Shown: positions 15,709-29,270, numbered from the stretch's first letter. The stretch is DNA of 64,000 nucleotides from Cucumis sativus (GCF_000004075.3 NC_026661.2:21418307-21482306), one strand, 5' to 3'. Numbers and translations are program-made. The notes: a model not told the origin generated them from the letters alone.

Positions 15709-18700
15709 TTACGACACAGACACGGCATCAGGTTTTCCATCCGGCATGTTCTCGTCGCCAAAATCAGACTGAGACTGGCTCGGAACGATAGACAGCGGAA
15801 ACCATTGGTCTGGGACCATCAGGAAGTAGGTTGTCATTGCTTTCCTGAACCTCTTCTTGTATTCCTTGGGGGAGATCACGGTGGGAGATGAGTTCTTTGC
15901 CCCACCAAGAATGCCTGTAGCCTTTACCCAAGTCTCGAGGTGTTTGTCCCACGTGTATTGTCTCATGAAATCGATGATTCCGATAACCAGTTCGTGTTTC
16001 TCCTCATCCACCCCAACCAGCAACGAGTAGTCCATTACACCGATTGACTGCATCACCACAGGTTAAACAATCGGTGAGTGCATTGGAAAATCGTTGACAG
16101 AACATCAAGCAAATACACATACTAATAAACTTACGGCAAGAAATGAAGTATCATTCCAGACAGCTCTCTCCAACAATCGTTTTGCTTTGTTTCCGACGAA
16201 AATTGGAGATGTACACATTGTTTCAATCAAATTTTGGTCTAAAAGAACTTTGTTATTCCCAGTTGAGTCAGCATTATAGCGCGATCTTGAGGATCCTTTG
16301 AGATCATAAAGTCGAGTAACATTCCTTCTAAACAGAAGATTTTCCATAACCAGAACATCCATCTTTGATTCTTTACCTCCCTTCAGATGTTTTGCCGTAA
16401 CCTTCCAACATGAAACCAACAAAAAACAGTAAATTTCAGAGAAGATAACCTCTCAGTTATCAAAAGTATAAACAGTGTACGCTAATTAAAAGGCTTCAAC
16501 ATCCGTACAAAATAATGCCTTCTTTTCTAGATTTTGTTCTTTCTTAAAGATTATTCGTACCTGTAGTCCATAAAGGAACATATTTTGTGTTCCAAAAGCA
16601 GAAAAAAGTTAAAAACTTACATTTCATCATCTCTTCCATTTAGCGGTCAAAATATGAATTAGCCATTTATAAGACTACTATCAATCAATCTGTTCTGAGT
16701 CCTGGAACGTTCTAAACGCTCTTAAAATTTCATAACCTGATGATCTAATGGATTAGAAGTACCTGATAGATTCCAAGAATCTTTGCTAGGCATGTAGGAC
16801 TTCTCGTACCAATTGATTCAGACAAATACTTGAAATATTCAGGTGCAAATTTAATGAATGACTCCAGTTCTGTCTTGGTGACTTGCTTGATAATAAACCG
16901 ATCATCCAATGTTTTGGCAAAGAAAACATTACTCTTACCACCTTGGGCTCCCCACTTCTTACAACGACTTAGAGACTTTACAAAATCAAGTTCTGAACAA
17001 CAAATCCTCCTCAAAGCTTCAAATCGTTTTGCGTAGTAACAGGTAACAGAATATTTTACTCCACCATGTGGACCATATTCTTCAAAAAAAATTCTGGGAT
17101 TAAGGGACTTTGGGTATGAGAGTGGATCCAAACTAATAGAGGTACGAGGTCCAGAGATGGATGAAATAGTGTCATCTGAAGGTCCCAAACTTTTAGAAGT
17201 ATCAAAGGAGAAATCATCAGAGGACTGGAAAAATGAGTCTGTGTAAGATAAGGAAGGCAACGAATCACCACCATCTCTCACTTTTTCTGCCTCGTCAATC
17301 AACTGGGAATGATATTCTGGTGACATTAGAGCATAAGCTATGATACTGGAGGGTTCATCATCATAGACCGGAACAACAGTTTCACTTACACCAAGAGGCA
17401 AGAACAGTCTAGCTCCACCTTGAAACTCAAGCTCCCAGAATGAAGACAGAAAGACAGGATTGTGTTTAGCTAGTGCTTCAAGTTTCTGACCACTAGCTAG
17501 AAAATTTTCATTAAATAAATAATAAAAGTTTGATGAAGCCGTATCTAAGTAGCCTTCAAAGTCTTCTGTATCATCAAGTGCCTTTGAAGGAAGCGACTGA
17601 GAAATGGCATGGGTAACCCTGTCCACATTCTGATCTTCAGAATGATCGTTCGATATAGTAATATCAATGCCTGATGAATCTTCCAAAGTTGAATTGGACA
17701 AAATAAGGGAATTGTTTTTTGTAATTCCAACTACTGAACCATTGTCACCTGTCCATGCAGCCTCGAGTGTATCTGATAAACTTACCATCCTAGAAAACTC
17801 CCCATCAGCCTGAGCTGCCTGAAGATATGTCTTTGGTTCTAGGGTTTCAGATGGATCACTAATGTTTGTGCTGCATAAATGTTCTTCTCCTTTATCAGCA
17901 TCTGAATCTCCAACTTCTTCGACTTGAATGTCAGGTTGAGCCAAGTTGGTTACAAATTCCTTTCCATTACTTGGCCCTTCATTACACTGTTGATAGGCAA
18001 GGTGAGAGTCAGAGGATTTAAGGTCTTCAACTAATTTGCTGTTGGTGCTAATTTCAGAGAGCTTCTCACTATCAACCACAAGTCTCTCTTCAGACTCTGC
18101 AACAAAGCTGCCAGCAGAGTTCCCGTTCTCTAAATTGGCTGCTTGGATCAATTGCTGGTCCCATACATAAGCTTGAATGAGTAATTTCCTACGTAGATAG
18201 TTGATCTCAAGAATGTCCACAGCACCCTGGCCCTGTCTTCCTTCCCCATTCATAGTTTTATGGAGTGATTCCTTGACCACAAGCATCAGAACCAACCAAA
18301 TTAGCAAGAAATTAGATCATGTCGGCATGAACTTCAAATGTAACAAGTTCTTCATATTTTTAAATATAAAAAACAAGTGCGGTTTTTGAGACACAATAAT
18401 AGTTCTTAATTATTTCAAGAAAAATAAAAATAAAAAGTTCTTCAAGAATAGTTCAGTATCACTGAGAAGAATGCATGTGTACAATGAATTTCAAAAGGGA
18501 AAAAATCAACGGTGAGATATTTACTTCTCAGGTTTGTTTTAATTTCTTGTTTTTTTTTTCAAAAAAATGTAATCAGGGCATACATCAAAAGGTATATGCA
18601 CCACACAGTAAAATGGCAGGTGTTCAACAACTTTGATCCATCCTAATTCCTAAAAGATACAAGCAGATAACACAAATGAGCCATCGAAATGTTTAAAAAG

Positions 18701-21700
18701 GCAATATGCACTGTACAAAAAAGAAGTGTAAGACGAGTTCAACCAATGATTCATCAACTTAAGGGATTCAACTGAAAATTAAAGTCCAACAAAATTGCAT
18801 TTCCATACAACTTTAGGAAGGATGGTTAGATGTCAAAAACCATTATAACTTTAACATTCACCATTCTTGGAGGCTTACCTCAAATTTGGCCTTCTCTTTT
18901 TGTAAGATTGCCTCCAACCCAGCGATCTGTCGTCTTAGTTCCATTTTTCTCGTGCTATTGATGGTCCTTGCACCAGATATTTTTTCTGCAATTTGTCGAA
19001 GAGTATTCAACACTTCGGAAAACAAAAGCTCAGCTTGGTTCACCACCTGCTACAATCAGATAATTAAAATCATCCACGTGCAGTGAAAATTATCTCATAA
19101 ACATCTCAAATCTAGAAGTTATTGGACCTCATCTTTTTCTTTTTGTATCCACTCCTGATCCTCATAGTTGAAATCCAGTTTTGATGGTGGAAGGTATACA
19201 GAATGCACATCAGTTGAAGTATAGCGGAAACAAGCAATCATTCTCCCATATCTGTACAAGTAAAGCAATGAAAGAACAATGTTCAACTTTGGCTACTCTG
19301 ATATCCCATAGGTTGAGAAAGAAGATGCACAAGTGAAACGAGAGATGGTATGCTTTCCACTTTGGCTAGTTTGATATCCTCCACATGTTGAGAAAAAATA
19401 AAAGAAAAAGAACTTTTCACATGGAACCCAAAAGCTTAACGATGGGTACTGATAAGTTTAATATTATACCAACACTCTAATAGTGTCCCTCACTTGTGAA
19501 CTTGAAGATTTGTTGAAGGTCCAACAAGTGGAATTCAATATTAATATTAATTGGATTGGGGCGGAAATGACTTTACAGGGGTTCAAACTCAGGATCTGTT
19601 TTGATATCAATAAACCCAAAACTTAAGTTGATGGATTTGAGCAAATTTAATATTATATGTAAAACTCTAAAAACTACATCACTTTCAGTGATCTGTGGAC
19701 CCTATATAATAATGTTCTGAATCAAGTACAAAAAAATAAGCAGACAACTAGTAATAAGAGGAATAAAGGAATCAGCAATCAAATTGCATGGTAAAAAGTT
19801 AATTTGCATAACAAACCGAGAATCAATATGTAAATTTACATTTATTTCAAAGAAATGAACTACATAAGACTATTTAAAAAAATTAATTACAGAAATAAGA
19901 AATTGACTGCAATTAAATCGACGATGATCAGTGTTATTTCAGAAAGTACTATACTTTGATAAGGTCCATGAAGACTATGGTTCTCTCTTTTCATGGAGTA
20001 GTGCATGAAATTGAAAGGCATATAACTACAATTATAGATTGCCAGTTGTCTATTATAATTTTTTAGAAATTCAAATATTTTTATAAGCCAAATAATTACC
20101 CATAAAAACGAAGGCAGTCTCTATGTAAGGAGTGGCCACAGCTTGCCACTCTGCTAGCAGCAATGTGGTTTGAAAAACTGAGCTCTAAGAACTTCCCAAA
20201 TGAGAGTCCCCATGCAGCATCTGACATCACTACTCTTCGAGTAGCTGGAGGAAAACCATTGTTTCGTGGGCATCGTAGGCATCTATGCCACATCCAAATC
20301 TTCCCTTCTCTTTCACCTGGCAAGAGAAGTTCTGGTAACTTTCTAACAGATATTGTGAGGGTGCCCTGTCTATGAGTATAACAATGAACATGTGCTTCTG
20401 CTGGCATATCGCAAGAATCGCACCGGTAAGCCTGAAATGATACAAGGACTCAAAATTTTCATCAAGTATATCCACGTTTGCAATAGAGAGAAATCTGGTG
20501 TACATTAAAATAAGACAGCTCACCTGATTAAATAATTTGTCCCTTAAGAATCGGCCTAAAGGTTTATCAAAAGTCCCATAGTATTTGATTCTAAAGAGAT
20601 GTGACCTCTCACAGACACTTCCTTTCAATATGCATCTTGATGATGAAGAGACCAAAATACTTTGATGCGCAGAAGATGCTGTAGGGAAATCATCTTTCCC
20701 TGTTCCCAGCTCCTCTTTGAAAGTTCCAAGCTCTTGTTGATTTTGAATATTCTGTTGCACGTTTAATGGCTCTGAGCCAGTTGGCTGGCTAGATACCACT
20801 GAGTTATGAAAGTCTTCAGAATCAATAGAAAACTTGTCATTCCCCAACAACTTAACAGATCCTGGTTCTTGTTTCTGATAACCATTAGCAGAAGATTCTT
20901 CCATTTCACCCCGGGTACCCAATGCATTTCTCTCCTTAATTGTACTATATGAAGAGGGCTCATCATCATAAGACTCTGAACCAATAGTCCAGGGGACGGG
21001 ATGAGAAGAGAAAATTGCAGTTGAATTTGCTGCGGATGAACTAGGTTGGGAGAGTTGAGAACTAGGACCATTTTCTACAAAAGGTATAGTGCTGTTGCTT
21101 GATAAGATTAGATCTGAGGAAGGTAAGCTTTTGGATCTTTGTGGCTCCTCGATAGGTAAGCTAGGTGGCTGCCCCTGATAACCAGGAAGACTGAAATCAG
21201 GGACCATTGATATGGATCTCTCGACAACAGACGATTTCACAGGAATTGCAACAGTAATTGGGGAGTTCAAGGGAAGCTCTGGTAGAGAGGCTCTTTCATC
21301 AGCAAGAAAAGATGTTTCCAAGGCCAAATGATAAGCAGCAAAAACTCCATACTGAATGACTCGCTTTGCTTTCTTCAGCTCATCCATGTCAGCACCTCTA
21401 AGTAAAATCTAAAGGAAATAGATATGCAAAAGTTACAACTACTTAAACCAATGGTTTGTAATCACACATCTATTTTGTATGGCACAACAACCAAATATCA
21501 AATTATAAGTAGCACGTCCACTAGACCACTGAAAAAATGAATCAATTATAGATTTGAATAATGCCAAGTCATCACTTCCTCAATCCAACCTACCCCCCCC
21601 CAAAAAAAGTGTGCAAGGAAAGTAATTCTGAAACCCTCATTCCATTTTTCCAGCAGAGAATCCCAAGGATAGAAATCAACAGGTGAGCAATATTCATGCA

Positions 21701-24574
21701 GAAACAAAGTTCTGCCATGCCCAAGCTCGTTTCCACCCTATTAATTCTAGAAATTCTTGGTACGTTACTTTTCAAGCCCACAAAGACGCACATGATTTTA
21801 TGTATTATTCTCAATAAAACACATACACACAAATTTGGCAGTAGATATATCGAGAACTTACAGTACAACCCAATGGCTTTGGGCAACCTTCAAAAAACAT
21901 CAATGTCTTCACTGATCTTTTCCCCATTGATCCAGAGGAGGTAAGATCTTCCGTGAACCTTTCTACATGAAATAACTCGCAATATCCCAACTTTGGTGAT
22001 GACAGTTGATCGATTGAAGGAACTATCTGTGCACCCGTGCAGCGGGCTATACGCTCCAAAAGAGGTCTCTTAATATTGAGAACAAGCGATATATCTTTTG
22101 CAAGTAGGTACTCTTGTGCAAATCTTGACACTGATTTTTCAACTAAAAGAACATCAGGGCGCTGTGCATCTATTTTTGCAACTGCCATCTTCAAATGGTC
22201 AATCTCCTATAAAGGTTTAGATCCAATTAGCATAAGATACGGGAGAAAAGGAAAAAATAAATAAATGAATGCATGAGGTTACAGATTATATACAATAGCT
22301 GGCAATATATCATTAATAACTATAGACTGAAACTAAAAAAGTTACCTGCTGCAACAGCGTATCAAAACTTGATAAGTGATTGGAAACCCTTTGGTATTCG
22401 AGTGCACCTCCAAGAATCAGCAAGCGAGTCTTCTCTATCTTTGAGATCATTCTCCGATGAGCCACATTTTTCTTACAAACTACCCCTTTTACCACCATAC
22501 TAAAAGAAAAGTTATCGAACTCCTTGTCAGAAGGTTTAAGAACTAGAAGTATCAACTTATTTTCAGAACCAAAAGTACATGCAACTATGGAATAAAGAAA
22601 AATGGGCTATTGTTACCAGGTACGTTAACATTCAACATAGGTATGGATTGTATCAAACAAAATATATATAAAGATTCATCAGTCAACAAAAATGGCCAAG
22701 ATGGAAAGAATTAAAACATAAAATAGGAGAATAGTTTTTCGTACGAAAACCCATACACACCGAGTTAGGTGTCATAAATGACATAACAAAGTCTAATGAC
22801 AGATAAAAGCTATATATACACCAAAACAGTTACCTATTGCGGCGAAGTCCCGAAGCAATACATTTGACTTTCACATATCCACCTGGGTCCATCTCACCGC
22901 ATCTACTCATATCTGGCTTTAATAGTGTGGCAGCCTCCCAAGACAGGGAAGTAATTATCTCCAGCCAACTCTCCTTATCACTGATCTCACCCAAAGGAAG
23001 GTTCTCAACCTGCAACAATTGAGCAACTAAAGCCCTAAAATGTCCATCAACAACATTCTTCATGACATTCTTGTGCTCCTCACTAGACCTATCCTTACTA
23101 CGATATTCCCCACTCCCAAAACTGCTAGAGGCTCGGAAATACCCCCATTCACCAGCATCATGTCCCTCATCATCATCATCATAGAAAGTTTCCCTCTCAT
23201 CTTCTTCATCTTCAGGTTCAGGTGGGATCCAAAGAAGCCCATTACTCTCAAAATCAACAGGTTCAGACTGGACATCATCTGTAAATTCTAAAGAGGAATG
23301 CCCTGGATCTTCTCCATAAATAAAATTTGTTTCTTCTTTTTGGTCGAGATCTGAAATTCCTTCAAGACCTTGTGAATAAAAACTTTCCTGCAACGGAGAG
23401 CTACTTAAACTTCTGACATCGTTGTTTTCCCCATCAAGCTGCTCGTTATGTGGTCCATGCTCAATTCCAATCTCTTCAGGTTCAGGTTGACCAAAGTAAC
23501 TTATGGCTTGAGGTGAATGGCTTGCTTCAGTATCAGACTTGTATACACCATCATAATCATCCTTGCCAGCACTCCTGATAACAAAGAAACCACCGAGGCA
23601 CATGAGTAAAATAGCCACAAAAGATGTTTCACTCTGTGCCTTCCTACCAGGAGCATCAACTATTAAAATGACTCACAAGTAAAATGATATTGAAATTTCA
23701 AAATGGAATCCCGAACATTTAACTACTCTTTAGAACCTATACGACTTGGAAATGTGTGGTTCTCATTTTTTTCAAATCTATGGCCAGTTGATCAACTTCA
23801 AGGGTCTTCTATCATTAAGTTCAACTCTTGAGGTTAAATTAAAATATTGATTTGTAACAAAAAGCGGAAATCTTATAATAGAGGTGTCTAGAATGATCAA
23901 ACTACTGACGGGGTTGAAGAGGCCAAGCAACAACCAAAAATTAAACGCTAACGTTAGAGGTAAGACCTGTTCATGGAATAATTTTGTGGTGTATCTCCTA
24001 TGCTAGAAAGAATGTCAATGCTCCTTCCCAATGCCGATTCACCCTGCTGATCTCTGCCTGTTAAGATAACAGGTGAATGTTGTGGGCTGAGACCAGAATG
24101 CTCTAGAGCTTGTTGGTTGGCCTCAAAGGAATAAGGCACAGAAGCAAAAGTAATGCTGCTGTCAGCAGTGCCACTAGATCTAGGACTGGACAAACTAGCC
24201 GCTGATGGTGAACTGGAGATATCCTGGTTAAGCACCCTGATCTCATGATCTGAAGCAGCTATTCCCTGATTCCATTGCTTGAAGCAATAGTTACAAACAC
24301 GAATTCTCTCCCTCTCTTCACGAGGGATCCTCGGGTCACCTGATGGAGCAAGTATTGAGTTTGCTGTACACTTAGCACAGAACACTCTTCCACAAAGTCG
24401 GCAATGGTGTCTACGGTTGATAAGGGTAAATTGTGAATCACAATCGTAGCATACCCGGCAACTCTGATCGGGCATCCAAAAAGCCCTCGATACATTAGCT
24501 GATTCAGATCGCCAAGGGATCCAAGACTTCCAATTACCAAGTATATCAGTCAATGTCTTGTCTGGAGAATCCAT
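15709..24574 (-). CDS. FAB1: 1-phosphatidylinositol-3-phosphate 5-kinase FAB1 (PIKfyve type, with FYVE domain)
   Basis: Phosphorylates PtdIns3P to PtdIns(3,5)P2 on endosomal/vacuolar membranes; the family controls vacuole morphology and endomembrane traffic. Coding exons, in transcription order: 24574-23967, 23574-22834, 22499-22346, 22206-21862, 21408-20524, 20431-20100, 19251-19128, 19046-18879, 18271-16763, 16401-16135, 16047-15709. All are GT-AG, phases close, 1823 aa, close to plant FAB1A/B length. Domains: FYVE at about 35-103 with the RRHHCR motif (54-59) and paired cysteines; an acidic linker (EDEEDERETFYDDDDEG); a TCP-1/Cpn60-like domain about 450-660 (VVKGVVCKKNVAHRRM, RGADMDELKKAKRVIQYGVF); a Cys-rich region about 860-1030 (AYRCDSCDMPAEAHVHC); coiled-coil-prone exon 8; and a C-terminal PIP-kinase domain about 1505-1790. 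The kinase has a GAQGGKSNVFF glycine-rich loop, catalytic-type K1581 in RFIIKQ, YDLKGSSRSR (1654-1663), MDYSLLVGVD and GIIDF (D1737). FAB1A versus FAB1B was not resolved; the FYVE domain excludes the FAB1C/D type. Confidence 0.96.
19423..19669 (-). mobile_element. TRIM/SMART-like miniature LTR element in FAB1 intron 6
   Basis: Two similar direct repeats of about 57 bp (19423-19479 and 19612-19669) share 'acccaaaa', 'gatgg', 'tttaatattata' and terminal 'actcta' blocks. Read on the minus strand, the repeat at 19612-19669 is followed at once by ttgatatcaaaacag, a decayed form of the TGGTATCAGAGC initiator-methionine-tRNA primer-binding site of plant LTR elements. A purine-rich agtgaggga stretch precedes the second repeat. 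Total length is about 247 bp with no coding capacity, as in terminal-repeat retrotransposons in miniature. Confidence 0.6.
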
Positions 24575-24602
24575 TGACCAACAAACCCACGATTCCGTTC
24601 AT
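24546..24602 (-). promoter_or_regulatory. Upstream ORF overlapping the FAB1 start codon
   Basis: An ATG at 24602 opens a 19-codon frame (including stop) ending TGA at 24546, out of frame with and overlapping the FAB1 ATG at 24574. Ribosomes that use it would pass the main start, so it is expected to reduce FAB1 translation if the leader is as drawn. The reading frame is directly visible; the regulatory role is inferred. Confidence 0.55.
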
Positions 24603-24616
24603 TATGATTCGCTCAT
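24602..24616 (-). promoter_or_regulatory. Five-codon upstream ORF in FAB1 leader
   Basis: ATG at 24616 is followed in frame by TAA at 24604-24602, immediately before (overlapping by one base) the next upstream ATG. This minimal uORF could allow re-initiation at a later ATG. It lies in the exon that also holds the start codon. Confidence 0.5.
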
Positions 24617-24641
24617 TTGAAAGGAGACTCAACAAATTCAA

Positions 24642-24987
24642 CCTGAAAACAAGAAAAGTCAATCACCCAATGAAGGACATAAACTTCTGAACCTCGATCA
24701 AACTGATTCAACCATAACGCAAAAGAAAGACAACCAAAAGAAAGAAACAGCGAAATGGGAACTTCGTTGTTGAAGAAATGAAACCCATCCCAGAATTCGC
24801 CCATTAAACCTACTCCCATACTTCACATCGACATTAATCTTCCAACAACAAAATACAAAGTAGTTTCGCCATTAAAGAACCATATCCCAATTTCAGACAT
24901 AAATTAACTCGAAAGTAATGAAAGCGTGAACTAATTAAAATCGAATAACACCACCAGCAAAGCAAGATCAAGAATCTTCTCAGCTAC
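24642..24987 (-). other. Probable intron in FAB1 5' UTR
   Basis: On the minus strand a donor context GAAG|GTAGCTGAG falls at about 24987 and an acceptor ttgttttcag|GTTGAATTTG at about 24641. No coding sequence lies upstream of the start at 24574, so this would be a leader intron, common in large plant genes. The transcription start is probably between about 25050 and 25480. Confidence 0.5.
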
Positions 24988-27817
24988 CTTCAATAAGTTC
25001 AATCAAGCTCCTTCAAAACCGACCAAATTCAATCACTTCCAGCTCCGATTACTCCCAAAACCAGCTCCCCTCTGCAGAAAACAAAAAATTAAAAGAAAAA
25101 AAAAACACTACTTCCTATTCAACAAGATATATCCACCTCCCTCCAAGCTCAACATCAAACAGTTGATAAAAAAAAAGGTGTCAAATTCCGATTGGCTTCA
25201 ACTTGAACTGAAATTGACCACCGCCAAAATCCTCCTGATAGGAAAGGAAAGGAAGAAGCCAACACAACTTCAAAGTTGGGGTTTGAGAAGAAAGAAACCG
25301 TGATTCACTACCAAGAAAAGTTCAGACAGTGAAAATAAAAAGAGGTTGGTGAAGAGAGTCAAGATGAAGAAGGCGTAAAGAGTGAGAGATTTCTCGCAGA
25401 TTCCAAAAACCAATCAACAACACAAACATTCACCCATCATCGCCACCACAGAAATCAAAATTTTCCATTCATCTCATCCATCCACATCAATAAACTCTTC
25501 TGCAAATTCTTCAGCTAATTTAATCTAAGTTCTTAGCTACTTGATCATGCGGTTTTTCATAATTTTGATTTTTTCTTTTAAGCGAAAAAAATGGGAATCA
25601 TATTATTATTATTACTATTATTATTGTTTTTGGTATTATATTTATTGCTGTCAATTGATTTCTCTTTTTCCCCAATATCATAATATGAATAGTTCCGTAT
25701 AAGGAAATAGAATTGGATAACAGCTTTGAAACTATGTTTTCTTTATTTCCTTTTTCAAATGAGTTTTTCCAAAAGAATAAATTATATTTATAAATGGATC
25801 CAAACATAACCAACCAAAATATTTTTAAAAAATTTGAGAAAATCGTAAAAAAAGTAACAAATTTGACAAAATATTTACTAACCTATAGTAAAATTTTATA
25901 TTCTATTAATATCAGTGATAAAAATCTTCGATTTCTATCTTTACTTGAATTCAAAGTTTTGTTATAGTTTTGAAATATTTTAATTTATTTTGTAATTATA
26001 TATTGTAATAAGTTTTGTAAATATTTTTTTGTGTTTTTTTTATATTCATGGAATGGTTGTTTTGTTTCAAATATTTTGAAGTAATTTTGAATTAATACGC
26101 TTTTAAATTTTAATTTAAAATAGAAATTGTGGAGACTTCTGGGATTCAACATGGTGTCGTTTTGAAATTTTGGTATTGATGAGATAGTGGAGAAGATTTA
26201 TTGTTATTTATCCTTTAATGTGTTTTTAGACCATGTCAAACTAAGTTTTCATTCTTATTTCATTCCATGAAGTTATATTTTCGTTCATATTTCAATAGTG
26301 CATGGTTGTGGCTATATTTGTCAAGGGCATTTAAGTTTTGTTATTGATATTTCAGGTGTGTTGAAATGAATTTACAACCTATTGGTTGAGTGCTTAGTCT
26401 AATTCACAAACAATTATTGAAAGTCTGTGAACGACTTCGTATAAGTTATATTGTTGTGGGGGTTGTTATGATAGAAATTAAGGATCTCGTCCATCAAATC
26501 AATTGTGTGTTTTACATTTCAAAGTCTTCAAACGGTGTGGCTTGTTACACTGTGAAGAGGGCTTCAACCAATATTAACAGCAGTAGGTGGAGAGGTTGTT
26601 CTAGCCTTACTCAAACAATTTTGAAAGTGATAGTTTTTCGTTTATGTTTGTTTGTTAAAAGAAACGTTTTAACTTTTTAGATGGAGGATTTATCAAAATA
26701 AAAGATAAATAATATACAATTAATATGAAAATTTGTAATATTTTATAAATATTTTAATTAATTGTTTTATATTTAAAAATGTTATTCTAAAAACGTGGTT
26801 TATGTTTTCTTCTTCTTTTAGTAATGCATAATTTATCAATAGTTTATTGAATGCTTATAATTCTTCACACTAACATAGAGGATACAAAATTATATTTATC
26901 AATTACTAATAATATTATTTTGAAGATCAATTGTGTAAAAACATTTATTTATTTAACATTTTAATAAATATTTATTTGTTTGTGTGTTTGAGTTGTCTTT
27001 TTCCTCTAATTATAATTTCAATTGCAACTAGTTGTTCATTACTTTGCGTTGAACGCAAATCGTTGATTTTAGTCACGTTCAAAACAAATTAAGTTGTCAA
27101 CCAATACAAAAATGAAGAAATGTAAAGAAAAACTTTGACTCGAGTCTCTCGACTCTAAACATGATCCTTTGTTTTAGTATATTGGGTTCGATACCACATA
27201 CGGTGTACAAGTATGTACTCATTTAATTTTGATTCGATACAAAAATTTAACCTTTATTTGTAATACCTAACACAAAAAATTATGTACTCGGTTAATTTTG
27301 TTGACATCTTCAATTGATGCATCTCTTTATTAGTAATCATTTACATTGATTTACTGTGCCTTATTGGTGTAAATTGACTTTGCTTAGTAAATACCTAAAA
27401 TAGACGCACCAATTAGTAAAATCGTGCATATTCTTTTCCTTTGGTTTTATTTATTGTATTATTTACAAATAATAATAATGGTGTGTCATGACGAATTTGA
27501 AAAAATGATATTATTAACAATAGATAATATTCCATAACAAAAAAATTCAAACGATTCGATTAGTAACCATTTTCATTTATTTTTTAAATAAAGTTTATAA
27601 ATATGTTTGCGATATGTATTTGATTATTTGTTTCGTTATTCATCCAATCGAAATTAAGAAAATAAATAAAAAAGAAAGTAAGGTATGAATTATTCGATCA
27701 AATATTCAAAATGTAAAGGGGTTTGAATGCATATAGTTAAAATCACAAAAAAAAAAAAAATACAACAAGAAATTAATAAATAAGATATATGCAAATATAA
27801 CAATTATTTCAAAATAA

Positions 27818-27965
27818 TTTAATATATATCAACATTTTAAAAAATTGTAAGTATAACAAAATCTGTCAAAATCTATGAATGTTAGACCATGTAGCAAATA
27901 TTGACATATCACACATAAACTTTGCTATGTGTATGACTTTTTAAAATATTGTTATATAGTTAATA
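27818..27965. repeat. MITE-like repeat, family A copy
   Basis: The ends are imperfect inverted repeats of about 40 bp: 'atatcaacattttaaaaaat' on the left, and on the right a complement reading 'atataacaatattttaaaaa'. The interior carries the family-typical 'gttagaccatgtagcaaata' segment. It has no coding capacity. Confidence 0.55.
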
Positions 27966-28061
27966 ATTATTTTAATATTTATTCTCATTATAATTACCCT
28001 TAATAAATCCATTAATTATTTTAAAAACTATCCTCATTATAATCACCCTTAATAAATCCAT
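27964..28061. repeat. 49-bp tandem duplication
   Basis: Two adjacent copies of a 49-bp unit, 27964-28012 and 28013-28061, share 'ctcattataat', 'acccttaataaatccattaa' with a few substitutions. It begins right at the edge of the family A MITE-like element. Confidence 0.85.
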
Positions 28062-28229
28062 TAATAAAAGTAACATTGCTTAATTTTAAAATTCAAAAAT
28101 AAAAAAGAGAATTATAAAAGATGGCAAAATCCACGTGTAATGAATTTTTGTCTTTAATGATATTTTTAGCTTAGAAGGTAAATAATTTGTATTTTTTATT
28201 TCTTTTTCATAAAACTCTAAACAAATAAC

Positions 28230-28430
28230 ATGATTCGTAAAAAAATAGCAAATTTGACAAAATATTTACAATATATAACAAAATTTTATATTATATTAAT
28301 AATAGACATTGATAAACACTAATATGCTTATATCAATAACATTGATAGAAAATATCCATTTCTAACATCGCTAAAATCCAATATTTAGAAATTTAAATTT
28401 CTTTTGCTATTTTTAAAAATCTCTCAACAA
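28230..28430. repeat. Dispersed small repeat, family A-related copy
   Basis: It begins with 'tagcaaatttgacaaaatat' followed by 'tttacaatatataacaaaa', the same opening seen near 25850 and, more diverged, near 38750 and 3470. The interior has repeated 'gataaacactaat/gatagaaaat' blocks and the end returns to 'ttgctatttttaaaaatctc'. No coding capacity. Confidence 0.5.
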
Positions 28431-29089
28431 AAAAATCAAAATGCTATAATTTTGTTTTTTTTTCTATTTTTCTCCCTAGAAATAAAGTAATATTTAAAAT
28501 ATCCCAAAAAAAAAAAAACGCGTAAGAGAAATATGAAAAAGACAGTTATAATTAAAAGCTGTAATATGCAAATGAAATGCCAAAAATAAAGTTGCAAATT
28601 GCCAGGCTGGCAGGCTCTATCTTGAACAATAAGCAAAATATATTTTTTAATTTCGTTACATTATAGTTTATAATATACGATTATGGCCCAACTCAACATT
28701 ATATTTAATCATTAAATCTCACATTCCTACTTCTAATCTTCTTCTCTCCCCATTTTCAAATTTCATTTCATTATTTCTAATCTTCCCATCACTTTACCCA
28801 TTTCTTATATCTATATATTATATGTAATGTTAAGATCACATTAGCCAAGTCAGTTTTTAATATTAAATTGGAGTTTCATTTTTTTCTTCTAAAATAACAG
28901 GAATTTAATATATTTATTTTTTAAGGGACAATTATTTATTATTATTGTCATTGTAAATAATATTGCCATCTAAAACCAACATTAGTTGACTAAATATAAA
29001 ATTAACCATTTATTAATTTAGTTGACCCTCTCTCTCTATTCATATTATATGAAGAAAAACAACTTTTTACTTTTTTTTTAATTAAAAAA

Positions 29090-29270
29090 AAGAGTTTGCA
29101 AAAATAACAGCAATAAAAAAAAATCATGATATTAAAGTTCATATCACCTACATTTTATAAATTATAAAAATAGCAAATGTGAAAGCAAATTATCGTCTGA
29201 TAGCATCAATTGCTGGTCATATTTGCCAAATTTGCAATATGCAAAAAATAGGTGTTATGAGTTTTTTTTT
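29090..29270. repeat. Dispersed small repeat, family C copy
   Basis: It shares an ordered set of blocks with copies at 39800-39980, 40190-40385 and 41358-41545: 'gcaaaaataaca', then 'atcatgatat' or similar, 'ttataaattataaaaatagc', 'cgtctgatag' or similar, 'ttgccaaatttgcaatatgc' or similar, and finally 'ggtgttatgag'. No coding capacity. Confidence 0.5.

Noticed and set aside
27150..27215. Box-B-like gggttcgatacc suggesting a tRNA or SINE
   Set aside because: No matching box A at the right distance and no cloverleaf; a single box is expected by chance.
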